From: Bryobacterales bacterium
GTDB taxonomy: Bacteria; Acidobacteriota; Terriglobia; Bryobacterales; Bryobacteraceae
Assembly: GCA_003487005.1 (NCBI GenBank)
Contig: DNFG01000297.1
Span: 1,268 to 9,306 of the forward strand
DNA: 8,039 nt
Reading direction: 5' to 3'
Position 1 is the stretch's first letter. Each line of letters opens with the position of its first letter. A program made the translations under genes and the position numbers. Under the pieces are notes generated by a model that saw nothing but the letters and a program-made list of their open reading frames with translations, was not told the DNA's origin and did no database searches. Below, piece after piece: positions 1 through 6,552 of this stretch.

Positions 1-466
1 GGTCGACATCGCAGTTGAGCGCGATGCCGTGCATGGTCACGCCCTGGCTGACCCGCAGCCCTATCGCGCCCACTTTGCGCTCCTGACGCAGCTCGTCGCC
101 GCGGAGCCAGACACCGCTGCGGCCCGGGACCCGCGCGGTGGCCACACCGAAGTCGGCGCAGGTGGCGATCATCGCCTCTTCGAGACGGCGTACGAAGTCG
201 ACGACGAGCACGTGCTCGGGAAGCCGGACGATCGGGTACGCCACGAGTTGGCCCGGTCCGTGGAAGGTGATCTTGCCGCCGCGGTCGACCTCGATCACGG
301 GCGCGCCGCCGCTGTCGACGGGCCGCTCGTGGGGCTCGGTGCGCTTGCCGGCGGTGTAGGTCGGTGGGTGCTCCAGGAGGAGCACGGTGTCGGGGCGCGC
401 ACCGGCGACGACCTCGGCGTGGACCCTTCGCTGGATCTCCCACGCGTCGAGGTAGTCGACCGCGTC
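1..466 (-). CDS. lipB: Octanoyltransferase LipB, internal fragment (both ends missing)
   Basis: LipB transfers the octanoyl group from acyl carrier protein to the lipoyl domains of 2-oxoacid dehydrogenases and the glycine cleavage system in the cytoplasm. Read on the minus strand, about 155 residues are continuous and typical of the family: [18 protein letters not shown], then [15 protein letters not shown], then the acyl-binding [17 protein letters not shown], then [10 protein letters not shown] with the conserved active-site lysine, and [14 protein letters not shown]. The catalytic cysteine segment (PCG region) would lie beyond position 1 and the start codon is absent. The wording of these motifs is closest to actinobacterial LipB, unlike the rest of the window. 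Homology fades at about 466, exactly where TolC homology begins on the other strand. I am sure of the family. I think it likely that this piece is foreign to the neighbouring genome. Confidence 0.9.
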
Positions 467-482
467 ATCGCCGATGCCGACG
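455..482. other. Head-to-head junction between lipB fragment and tolC fragment
   Basis: LipB homology (minus strand) and TolC homology (plus strand) both stop inside this short interval, each in the middle of a protein, with no start codon, promoter or intergenic DNA between them. Two 5'-truncated genes abutting in inverted orientation are what a chimeric assembly or a multiple-displacement-amplification chimera produces. A real rearrangement is possible but less likely. The exact breakpoint cannot be fixed to the base, because both frames stay open across it. Confidence 0.7.
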
Positions 483-1723
483 TCACCCTCGCCGAAGGCA
501 GCTTCGACCTCAAACTCAGGTCCGGCTTCGATGGCGATTACCTCGGCTTCTATCGCAACGATGTCTATAAGGCCGGCATCCAGCAGGACACCCAGATGCA
601 GGGCATGAGCGTCTTCGCCGGCTACCAACTCGGCCGCGGCTCCTACCCGAGCTACGACGGCAAACTCCAGACCGACTCCCTCGGCCAGTACACCACCGGC
701 GCCCGCCTCCCCCTGCTCCGCGACCGTGAAATCGACTCCCGCCGCGCCGCCCTCCAGAAATCCCTCATCGGCCGCCGCGTCGCCGAACTCGGCGTCGACC
801 AGCAACGCCTCGTCATCATCCAGTTCGCCACCCGCCGCTACTACGACTGGATCGCCGCCGGACGCCGATTCCGCGCCGCCCGCGATGTCCTTCGCGTCGC
901 CGAACAACGCGACTCCCAACTCAAGGAAGCCAATCAGCTCGGCCAGATCCCCGCCATCGACGTCACCGATAACCTCCGCGCCATCCTCACCCGCCGTTCC
1001 ACCCTCGTCGAGGCCGAACGCGCACTCCAGCTCGCCGCCATCGAACTCTCCCTCTTCTACCGCGATGCCTCCGGCGAACCCGTCCTCCCCGAATCCGCCC
1101 AACTCCCCCCCGACTTCCCCGCCATCCAGGCACTCTCCGAAGACCGCCTCCGCGACGATATCGACCTCGCCCTTCGCCGCCGCCCCGAAATCCAGCGCTT
1201 CGCCGCCCAGCGCGACCAGGTCGACGTCGACCGCCGCCTCGCCCGGAACCAACTCCTCCCCAACGTCGATACCCAGATCGCCTTCGTCCGCGAAACCGGC
1301 GACCGCATCGTCCGCCGAGGCCCCAACGACCTCATCGCCTCCATCATCTTCGATCTTCCATACCAGCGGCGCCAGGCCAAAGGCCGTGAACTCGCCGCCC
1401 TCGCCCGCATCAACCAGTTCGATCAGCGCGAACGCTTCGCCCGCGATACCATCACCGCCGAGGTCCGCGACGCCTACTCCGCTTTGATCGCCGCCTTCCG
1501 CCGCGCCGAAGTCCTCGCCCAGGAACTCGACGTCACCCGCCAGCTCGAAGAGGCCGAACGCGTCCGCTTCAATCTCGGCGACGGCAACCTCTTCCTCGTC
1601 AACCTGCGCGAACAGGCCACTTTTGACACCGAAATCAAGCAGGTCAGCGCACTCAACGAGTACTTTCGAGCCCTCGCGCTCTACGAATTCTCGATCGCTG
1701 AAGCGCTCCGCGCTCGCCCTTAA
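470..1723 (+). CDS. TolC-family outer membrane factor, 5' truncated
   Basis: This is an outer-membrane channel component of a tripartite efflux or type I secretion system; it would form a trimeric beta-barrel with a periplasmic alpha-helical tunnel. About 417 residues remain. They open with [15 protein letters not shown], a usual early segment of acidobacterial TolC homologues in the first helical hairpin, so the signal peptide and roughly the first 40-100 residues are missing. The two OEP repeats are visible: [19 protein letters not shown] in the first, and [20 protein letters not shown] followed by RNQLLPNVD in the second. The C-terminus has the expected helical [18 protein letters not shown]. 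No membrane-fusion or RND partner is present. The frame remains open upstream to position 29, but that part is antisense lipB and is not protein. The stop is at 1721-1723 and shares bases with the stop of the convergent gene. Confidence 0.88.
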   Translation, partial: ADADVTLAEGSFDLKLRSGFDGDYLGFYRNDVYKAGIQQDTQMQGMSVFAGYQLGRGSYPSYDGKLQTDSLGQYTTGARLPLLRDREIDSRRAALQKSLIGRRVAELGVDQQRLVIIQFATRRYYDWIAAGRRFRAARDVLRVAEQRDSQLKEANQLGQIPAIDVTDNLRAILTRRSTLVEAERALQLAAIELSLFYRDASGEPVLPESAQLPPDFPAIQALSEDRLRDDIDLALRRRPEIQRFAAQRDQVDVDRRLARNQLLPNVDTQIAFVRETGDRIVRRGPNDLIASIIFDLPYQRRQAKGRELAALARINQFDQRERFARDTITAEVRDAYSALIAAFRRAEVLAQELDVTRQLEEAERVRFNLGDGNLFLVNLREQATFDTEIKQVSALNEYFRALALYEFSIAEALRARP

Positions 1724-2046
1724 CCCGGCCTGACTTCGTAGGGAATCGCCCGCTCCAGCAGCCTGGTCACCTCCGACCGGGGTGCCGGAGCCTCCAGACG
1801 GCAGCACACATCGCCCGCGAAACCCTCTGCAATCAAACGGTTGCCGACCCGGCGCACCCGCCAGATCCGCTGCGCACCCCGCGACCACCGTAACGATTCC
1901 GGCGCGTCGTGGCAGTCCTCCAGCAGCGTCAAACCGCCTTCGGCCGTCTCGAATGCGACCCAGGTCTCAATACTTCCTCCCGAGGCGAGCGAATCCCGCA
2001 TCGCATCCAGCAGTTCCTGTGCACGGTGGGCCAATGGGCTGGTCAC
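1720..2046 (-). CDS. Hypothetical protein, 108 aa, function unknown
   Basis: I do not recognise this family. It is a soluble-looking protein with no signal peptide or membrane segment. The N-terminal part is helical ([17 protein letters not shown]); the middle is richer in beta-type residues ([19 protein letters not shown], then [17 protein letters not shown]); a short C-terminal helix contains [12 protein letters not shown]. It has two cysteines close together (DVCCRLE). The GTG start is chosen because a GAGGT ribosome-binding site lies 4-5 bases upstream; no ATG is available in frame. It starts 43 bases after the SDR stop and is probably cotranscribed with it. Its composition is balanced like a real gene, and its stop overlaps the tolC stop in a convergent TTAA. 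Real gene likely; role unknown. Confidence 0.65.
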   Translation of the reverse strand: MTSPLAHRAQELLDAMRDSLASGGSIETWVAFETAEGGLTLLEDCHDAPESLRWSRGAQRIWRVRRVGNRLIAEGFAGDVCCRLEAPAPRSEVTRLLERAIPYEVRPG

Positions 2047-2051
2047 ATTGA

Positions 2052-2055
2052 CCTC
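2052..2055 (-). promoter_or_regulatory. Ribosome-binding site GAGG deciding the GTG start of the 108-aa protein
   Basis: On the minus strand GAGG(T) stands five bases before the GTG at 2046-2044. It is the only plausible initiation signal in the short gap after the SDR stop and supports the non-ATG start. Confidence 0.55.
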
Positions 2056-2089
2056 ATCGGACTGGATTTTGAGTTCTTGAGGGAGAATT

Positions 2090-2821
2090 TCAGCGCAGGC
2101 CGAGGCCGCCGTCCACCTGCAGGGTTTGGCCCGTAACGAATTGAGAACATTGAAGAAAGTAAGCGACGGCGGCGGCGATGTCCTCGCCCGTGCCGGGGCG
2201 GCCGGCGGGCGTCTTTCGGGCCATCGCCTGGATTTCCGGGTCTTCGGCCTCCTCGAAGGGGATCACCCCCGGCGCCACTGAGTTGACGGTGATCGCCGGC
2301 GCCCAAGCCTTTGCCAGTCCACGGGTTAGCGCGATCACCCCGGCCTTGGAAGCGCAGTAATGGACATGTTCCGGCCACGCCAGAAACGCGCCCATCGAGC
2401 TGATATTGACGATTTTTCCGGCTCCGCCGGGGTTTTGGCGGCGCATCAGGAGGGCGGCCTGCTGGGCGCAGAAAAAATAGGCCTTCAGGTTGACCGAGTG
2501 GATGAAATCCCATTGCGCTTCAGTGACTTCGAGGGGGTCGATGCGGGTGAAGCGGGCGGCGTTGTTGACGAGGGCGTCGAGCCTTCCAACGCGTGTTTCC
2601 ACCTCTTCAAACAGCCTGCGGATGTCGTCTACGCGCTCCAAATTCGCTTGAAAAAGGGGTGCATCGCCACACTCGGCGGCGGTGTGCTCGGCGTCGGTGG
2701 CGGAGCCTCCGTAGTGGATCAGAACGCGGGCCCCAAGGGCATGCAAGTGCTTGCAAATACAGCGTCCAATACGCTTGGCGCCACCGGTCACCAGCACGGT
2801 TTGACCCTTCAGACTACCCAT
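2090..2821 (-). CDS. SDR-family NAD(P)-dependent oxidoreductase (FabG/pteridine-reductase-like)
   Basis: This is a classical short-chain dehydrogenase/reductase of 243 residues, normal for the family. The cofactor motif TGGAKRIG is at residues 12-19, NNAA at 86-89, and the catalytic tetrad is N111, S142, Y155 and K159 (YCASK). The conserved NSVAPG is at 180-185 and the C-terminal VTGQTLQVDGG at 229-239. The TGGAKRIG form, with Arg after the glycine-rich turn, is typical of NADPH-preferring members such as pteridine reductase and FolM-like enzymes, but the substrate cannot be read from sequence. I start at the ATG of MGSLKGQTVLVTGG because the Rossmann strand begins there. The frame could start at 2869, but those 16 extra residues lie in the inverted repeat and look non-coding. 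No good ribosome-binding site is seen. The gene lies 60 bases downstream of eamA with a hairpin between them. Confidence 0.9.
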   Translation of the reverse strand: MGSLKGQTVLVTGGAKRIGRCICKHLHALGARVLIHYGGSATDAEHTAAECGDAPLFQANLERVDDIRRLFEEVETRVGRLDALVNNAARFTRIDPLEVTEAQWDFIHSVNLKAYFFCAQQAALLMRRQNPGGAGKIVNISSMGAFLAWPEHVHYCASKAGVIALTRGLAKAWAPAITVNSVAPGVIPFEEAEDPEIQAMARKTPAGRPGTGEDIAAAVAYFLQCSQFVTGQTLQVDGGLGLR

Positions 2822-2849
2822 GTTGGCATTATGGCCGAAGCGAGGATTG

Positions 2850-2883
2850 GATTTGTCTATTGTACGCATACAATGGACAAATC
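2850..2883. repeat. 15-bp inverted repeat with 4-base loop at the eamA stop / SDR leader
   Basis: Arms 2850-2864 and 2869-2883 are complementary at 14 of 15 positions around the loop 2865-2868. The single exception is position 2857 against 2876. The repeat is AT-rich in a very GC-rich contig. The right arm includes two bases of the eamA TGA stop. Read as minus-strand RNA it gives a long stem capped by UGCG, a UNCG-class tetraloop, with a C-A mismatch. There is no following U-tract, so it is not a textbook intrinsic terminator. It could stabilise or end the mazG-eamA transcript. The inner TTGTA-N4-TACAA also resembles GntR-type operators, so a protein-binding site in front of the SDR gene is an equal alternative. 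Confidence 0.75.
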
Positions 2884-3772
2884 AGCGCCGGTTGGTGAGC
2901 CAGACGCCGCTGAGGACGAGGGCGCCGCCCATGGCGACGGTGGCGGTGACGGGTTCGCCGAGGACGGCGAGGCCGGCGGAGGCGGCGATGACGGGTTGGG
3001 CATAGCTGAAGGCGGCGACGCGGGAGGCGGGCAGGTGGGTCATGGCGTAGTAGAAGATCATGTAGCCGGCGACGGAGGGGAGGGCGGCGAGATAGAGGAT
3101 CCAGAACCAGCCTTCGAGGGGGACGGAGGTGAGGTCGAAGTCGCGGGCAAGCCAAAACAGGAGGGGGAGACCGGCGATGGCGCCGGAAGCATAGCCGAGG
3201 GTATTGACGGTGATGGTGTCGTGGCGGCGGGTGATTTCCTTGCCGAAGACGGCGAACAGGGCGAAGGTGAAACCGGCGAGGAAGACGAGGAGATCGCCGA
3301 GGACGGTAGCGCCGTGGGCATCCTTGCCGGGGCCGAGGTTGAGGGAGGCGACGCCGGCGAAGGCGAGGGCCATGCCGCCGGCGGCGCGGGCGGTGATGAT
3401 CTCCTGGCCGCGGAGGCGGGCGAGGAGGAGGACGACGATGGGGGTGGTGGCGATGACGAGGGCTCCGTGGGAGACGGAGGTTTTGTCCATGCCGACGATG
3501 AAAAAGATCTGGTTGAGGGTGATGCCGCAGACGCCGAGGGCGGCGATGAGGGGGAGTTCGCGCCAGGTCCAGGGTTCGGAGCGGCGGGAGTTATGGCGCT
3601 GGCTCCAGAAGTAGATGGGGAGCATCAGGAGGGCGGCAAAGATGGAGCGAAGCGGCCCGATCATCAGGGCGGGGAAGAAGCGGAGCGAGATTTTGGCTAT
3701 GACGAAGTTGATGCCCCAGATGAAGGTCATCAGGCAGACGAGTCCGTAGACAAGGGGGCGCGAGTAGGTCAC
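2882..3772 (-). CDS. EamA/DMT-family transporter, 10 membrane segments
   Basis: This is an inner-membrane drug/metabolite transporter-superfamily protein. Characterised relatives export amino acids and other small metabolites (RhtA, YdcZ/EamA types). It has 296 residues in ten hydrophobic segments, in two EamA repeats of five. The first segment is YGLVCLMTFIWGINFVIA, the third contains ALGVCGITLNQIFFIVGM, and the last two contain SYAQPVIAASAGLAVLGE and MGGALVLSGVWL, the usual end of the second EamA domain. The GTG start overlaps the racemase stop in GTGA (4 bases), giving tight translational coupling; an in-frame TTG 15 bases upstream is less likely. Being last in an operon with an amino-acid acyltransferase and an N-acylamino acid racemase suggests an amino-acid or N-acylamino-acid substrate, but that is inferred from context only. 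Confidence 0.9.
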   Translation of the reverse strand: MTYSRPLVYGLVCLMTFIWGINFVIAKISLRFFPALMIGPLRSIFAALLMLPIYFWSQRHNSRRSEPWTWRELPLIAALGVCGITLNQIFFIVGMDKTSVSHGALVIATTPIVVLLLARLRGQEIITARAAGGMALAFAGVASLNLGPGKDAHGATVLGDLLVFLAGFTFALFAVFGKEITRRHDTITVNTLGYASGAIAGLPLLFWLARDFDLTSVPLEGWFWILYLAALPSVAGYMIFYYAMTHLPASRVAAFSYAQPVIAASAGLAVLGEPVTATVAMGGALVLSGVWLTNRR

Positions 3773-4890
3773 GAGGACGAACAATCCTGGAGGCGGACGC
3801 GGACGGACTGGAGGAAGTCGAGGTCGAGGGGGTAGCCGAAGCCGGGTTCGTCGCGGAGTTCGATGGTGCCGTGGGGGGTGGTGGTGACCCAGGGGTCGAT
3901 GATGTCGCGTTTCCAGTAGCGTTGGGAGGCGGAGACGTCGCCGGGGAGGGTGAAATTGGGGAGGGAGGCGAGGGCGATGTTGTGGGCGCGGCCGATGCCG
4001 GCCTCGAGCATGCCGCCGCACCAGACGGGGATCCCGCGTTCCTGGCAGAGGTCGTGGATTTTGAGGGCTTCGGAGAAGCCGCCGACGCGGCCGAGTTTGA
4101 TGTTGATGATGCGGCCGGCGTCGAGGCGCAGGGCCTGTTCGGCGTGGTGGGCGGAGCGGATGCACTCGTCGAGGCAGATGGGGGTTCGGAGGGCGGCCTG
4201 GAGTTGGACGTGGTCGATGATTTCGTCGTGGGCGAGGGGTTGTTCGAGCATCATCAGGTTGAACTCGTCCAACTGGCGGAGGTGGTCGATGTCGGCGAGG
4301 GAGTAGGCGGAGTTGGCATCGCCCATCAGCAGGATATCGGGGAATTCGCGGCGGACTTCGCGGATGACGTTGACGTCCCAGCCGGGTTTGATCTTGATTT
4401 TGATGCGCCGGTAGCCGGCTTCGAGTTCGGTGCGGATCTTTTCGAGGAGTTGGGGGATGGAGTCCTGGATGCCGATGGAGACGCCGCAGGGGATTTCGCG
4501 GCGGGCGCCGGCGCCGATGGTTTTCCAGAGGGGTTCGCCGGCGAGGCGGGCGGCGAGGTCCCAGCAGGCGGCTTCGAGGCCGCCTTTGGCCATGTTGTGG
4601 CCGCGGACTTTGGGCAGGCGGGGGGCGACATCGGCGGGGGAGGCGAAGGATTGTCCGAGGACGGCGGGGCCGTGGTAGTCGCGGAGGAGGATCCAGGCGG
4701 CCTCGGTCCACTCCTCGTTATAGAAGGGGTGTTCGCCGCAGGTGACTTCGCCCCAACCGGACACGCCGTCCGAGATGACCTCGACGAGGATCATGTCGCG
4801 GGTGTAGGTGCGGCCGAAGCTGGTTTCGAAGAAGTGAACCAGCGGCATGGAGATGTGGTGGAGCCTTACGGCATTGATGGTGAATTCCAT
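3769..4890 (-). CDS. N-succinylamino acid racemase / o-succinylbenzoate synthase family (enolase superfamily)
   Basis: This 373-residue protein has the full NSAR/OSBS architecture: an N-terminal capping domain (about 1-130) and a C-terminal (beta/alpha)7-beta barrel. The catalytic KxK is K164-I-K166 in RIKIKIKPGWD; the metal ligands are D191 (GDANSAY), E216 (LEQP) and D241 (LDEC); the opposite catalytic base is K265 in NIKLGRVGG. R268, three residues after that lysine, matches the second-shell arginine known to mark the racemising NSAR/OSBS subfamily (R266 in the Amycolatopsis enzyme). The stretch GGMLEAGIGRAHNIALASLP is also typical of it. It probably racemises N-succinylamino acids and may also make o-succinylbenzoate for menaquinone. 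No other men gene is nearby, while the acyltransferase immediately upstream favours the racemase role. The ATG lies 25 bases inside the end of the GNAT gene, without a strong ribosome-binding site, suggesting coupled translation. Confidence 0.9.
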   Translation of the reverse strand: MEFTINAVRLHHISMPLVHFFETSFGRTYTRDMILVEVISDGVSGWGEVTCGEHPFYNEEWTEAAWILLRDYHGPAVLGQSFASPADVAPRLPKVRGHNMAKGGLEAACWDLAARLAGEPLWKTIGAGARREIPCGVSIGIQDSIPQLLEKIRTELEAGYRRIKIKIKPGWDVNVIREVRREFPDILLMGDANSAYSLADIDHLRQLDEFNLMMLEQPLAHDEIIDHVQLQAALRTPICLDECIRSAHHAEQALRLDAGRIINIKLGRVGGFSEALKIHDLCQERGIPVWCGGMLEAGIGRAHNIALASLPNFTLPGDVSASQRYWKRDIIDPWVTTTPHGTIELRDEPGFGYPLDLDFLQSVRVRLQDCSSS

Positions 4891-5627
4891 GGTCCAAGTA
4901 AATAGGTGCCAAATTCGGGCGATTTTTCGAAGCCGATGACGGTGAGGCCGCGGGCGGTGGCGTCGACGAACTGTTCGGAGACGCGGGCCTGGACGGCGCG
5001 GGCTTCGCGGGGGTCGTCGCGGCGGAGGGTATCGATGGTGACAGGGACGGGGATGCGGGCCTCGACGGGGAGGGGTTCGGGGCGTTCGTCGCTGAGGATG
5101 GCGTGGACGCGGGCGGAGTCGACATACCACTCGGCGACACAGCGGTCGGTGGGGAGACCGCCGTGGAGGGCCGAGGTGGTGACGCCGTACTGGTTGAGGA
5201 CATAGCGGCGGACGACGGCGCCAAGGCGCTCGATATTGAACCAGGCGTTGCGGATTTCGAGGGGGTCGAAGGTCCACTCGATGAGGCGGATGCCGGTATC
5301 GAGGGCGAGGCGGCGCTGTTCGAGCTTGAGGAGACGTCCGATGTGGCGGCCCTGGAATTCGGGCAGGACGCCGGCCATGTGGGAGTGGAGGTAGGTCCAG
5401 GGGTGGTCCTTGCCGGGTTTGAGGCCGGGGATGGCGAGGAGGAAGCCGATCATGCGTTCGTCGACGAAGGCGCCGAGGACCTGGCCGCCGACCTTGGAGG
5501 CGACGACGAAGAGGCGTTGGGGGAGGAGTTCGATGTCGCGGAAGCCCCAGATCTCCTGCTGGAGGCGAACCGCCTCTTCAAATTCGGGGAGGGTTTCGAG
5601 GCGGCGGATCAGGACTGGTTCCGGCAT
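4866..5627 (-). CDS. GNAT-superfamily acyltransferase, COG3375-like (probable amino-acid N-succinyltransferase)
   Basis: This is a 253-residue GNAT protein. The N-terminal strand-helix IRRLETLPEFEEAVRLQQEI is followed by the family-typical IWGFRDIELLPQRLF (about 26-40). The acyl-CoA pyrophosphate-binding loop is LPEFQGRHIGRLLK (88-101, Q-G-R-x-x-G), and a C-terminal half contains IEWTFDPLEIRNAWFNI (116-132). This long C-terminal part, with WTFDPL and N-AWFN, is characteristic of COG3375 proteins, which are recurrently linked with N-succinylamino acid racemases. In Geobacillus the equivalent neighbour succinylates D-amino acids from succinyl-CoA. The same role here is inferred from homology and adjacency. 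An AGGAGG ribosome-binding site four bases before the ATG fixes the start. It overlaps mazG by 19 bases and the racemase gene by 25. Confidence 0.87.
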   Translation of the reverse strand: MPEPVLIRRLETLPEFEEAVRLQQEIWGFRDIELLPQRLFVVASKVGGQVLGAFVDERMIGFLLAIPGLKPGKDHPWTYLHSHMAGVLPEFQGRHIGRLLKLEQRRLALDTGIRLIEWTFDPLEIRNAWFNIERLGAVVRRYVLNQYGVTTSALHGGLPTDRCVAEWYVDSARVHAILSDERPEPLPVEARIPVPVTIDTLRRDDPREARAVQARVSEQFVDATARGLTVIGFEKSPEFGTYLLGPWNSPSMP

Positions 5628-6412
5628 TTGGCCTCCTGCCAGAGAGATTCGAGTTCGCGGATGCCTTCGGCGGCGGCGGATTGCTGGACGGTGCGGCCGC
5701 GTTTTTCGAGTTCGGCTTCGACGTAGGCGAAGCGGTCGCGGAATTTGCGGTTGGTGCGGCGGAGGGCCTGTTCGGGGTCGATTTTGTGGAAGCGGGCGAC
5801 GTTGACGAGGGTGAAGAGGAGGTCGCCGAGTTCGGCTTCGCGTTCGGAGGGAGAGGCGGCCTGCTTGAGTTCGTCGAGTTCCTCGCGGACCTTGTCGAGG
5901 ACGCCATCGATATCGGGCCAGTCGAATCCGGCGGCGGCGGCTTTGGAGGAGATCTGGGCGGCTTCGGCGAGGGCGGGTTGGGCGCGGGAGACGCCGTCGA
6001 GGAGGCCCTGGGGGGCGGACTTTTCGGTCTTTTTGATCTCGTCCCAGCGCTGTTTGACTTCGTCGGAAGTTCTGGCGTCGCCATCGGCGAAAACGTGGGG
6101 GTGGCGGCGGACGAGTTTGTGGTTGATGTGGTCGAGGGCGGTGGAGATGTCGAAGAGGCCCTGTTCGCGGGCGATTTCGGCGTAAAAGACGGCCTGGAGG
6201 AGGAAGTCGCCGAGTTCTTCGGCGAGGGCGGGGAAGTCGCGGCGGTCGATGGCGTCGAGGACTTCGTAGGTTTCCTCGAGGGTGTAGGGTTTTATGGAGT
6301 CGAAGGTTTGCTCGCGGTCCCAAGGGCAGCCGCCAGGGGCGCGCAGACGGGTCATCAGTTCTAGGAGGCGCTCGAAGCGTGCGCCCGGGGAAGGACTGCC
6401 TGAGTCAGACAT
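5609..6412 (-). CDS. mazG: Nucleoside triphosphate pyrophosphohydrolase MazG
   Basis: MazG hydrolyses (d)NTPs to NMP and pyrophosphate; it clears aberrant nucleotides and in E. coli lowers ppGpp. The 267-residue protein has the normal two-domain form. The first domain shows GGCPWDREQT (27-36), the metal-binding EETYE (46-50) and EELGDFLLQ (65-73, with E66 and D69 as the ExxD pair). INHKLVRRHPHVFAD follows. The second domain carries ELGDLLFTLVNVARF with HKIDPEQALRRTNRKFRDRF. The ATG at 6412 gives the usual MSDS-type N-terminus, about 15 residues before the helix leading to GGCPWD. It is the first gene of the minus-strand operon, overlaps the GNAT gene by 19 bases, and has a very short leader without an obvious ribosome-binding site. 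Confidence 0.96.
   Translation of the reverse strand: MSDSGSPSPGARFERLLELMTRLRAPGGCPWDREQTFDSIKPYTLEETYEVLDAIDRRDFPALAEELGDFLLQAVFYAEIAREQGLFDISTALDHINHKLVRRHPHVFADGDARTSDEVKQRWDEIKKTEKSAPQGLLDGVSRAQPALAEAAQISSKAAAAGFDWPDIDGVLDKVREELDELKQAASPSEREAELGDLLFTLVNVARFHKIDPEQALRRTNRKFRDRFAYVEAELEKRGRTVQQSAAAEGIRELESLWQEAKCRNQS
5632..5637 (-). promoter_or_regulatory. Strong AGGAGG ribosome-binding site of the GNAT gene
   Basis: A perfect AGGAGG on the minus strand lies four bases before the ATG at 5627, inside the 3' end of mazG. It is the best Shine-Dalgarno sequence in the operon, implying that the acyltransferase can initiate independently of mazG translation, while the two following genes lack such a site. 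Confidence 0.75.
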
Positions 6413-6430
6413 GAGGGAGCAGGAAGTCTC

Positions 6431-6439
6431 AGGGTAGCA
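6431..6439 (-). promoter_or_regulatory. Candidate extended -10 box of the mazG operon
   Basis: On the minus strand TGCTACCCT is an extended -10 (TGn-TACCCT) about 19 bases before the mazG ATG. No convincing -35 is seen. It closely resembles the TGCTACTCT box of the divergent PEP-CTERM gene, which is the main support. It would make an mRNA leader of only about a dozen bases. Confidence 0.35.
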
Positions 6440-6552
6440 TGGCTGTGGCGAGCGGGCGGGTGGCGGGGGTTGAATTGGGGATTGCGTGTCCTGTCCCCGC
6501 GTTTTGCGTTTTCGGGTTCTTTGTGATTTCCAGTTTCGACCCTATCGATGGA

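Noticed and set aside
29..469. N-terminal extension of the tolC reading frame (makes a 564-residue protein)
   Set aside because: It is the antisense of clear LipB coding sequence, and its residues show no signal peptide or TolC similarity.
726..1487. Ser/Pro-rich plus-strand frame of 253 residues inside tolC
   Set aside because: Low-complexity frame-shifted reading of tolC; the TolC frame carries the real motifs.
2822..2869. Upstream ATG at 2869 as the SDR start
   Set aside because: It places the start codon in the loop of the inverted repeat and adds 16 residues before the normal Rossmann start; the ATG at 2821 matches the family length.
2360..3835. Long plus-strand open frame encoding an acidic, Gly/Asp/Glu-rich 491-residue protein
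   Set aside because: It is antisense to the SDR and eamA genes, which have full family motifs; its low complexity is the complement of C-ending codons in GC-rich genes.
3773..4711. Arg/Pro-rich upstream extension of the eamA frame
   Set aside because: It lies out of frame over the racemase gene; EamA similarity begins only at the GTG start at 3772.
3769..4890. Annotation as a dedicated menaquinone-pathway MenC
   Set aside because: No other men genes nearby, the subfamily-marking arginine is present, and the adjacent gene is a succinyltransferase-like GNAT; bifunctionality remains possible.
3871..4905. Plus-strand frame of 344 residues, Gly/Ala/Asp/Glu-rich
   Set aside because: Antisense shadow of the N-succinylamino acid racemase gene; no motifs or signals of its own.
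5681..6364. Plus-strand frame of 227 residues, Val/Glu/Gly-rich
   Set aside because: Antisense shadow of mazG.
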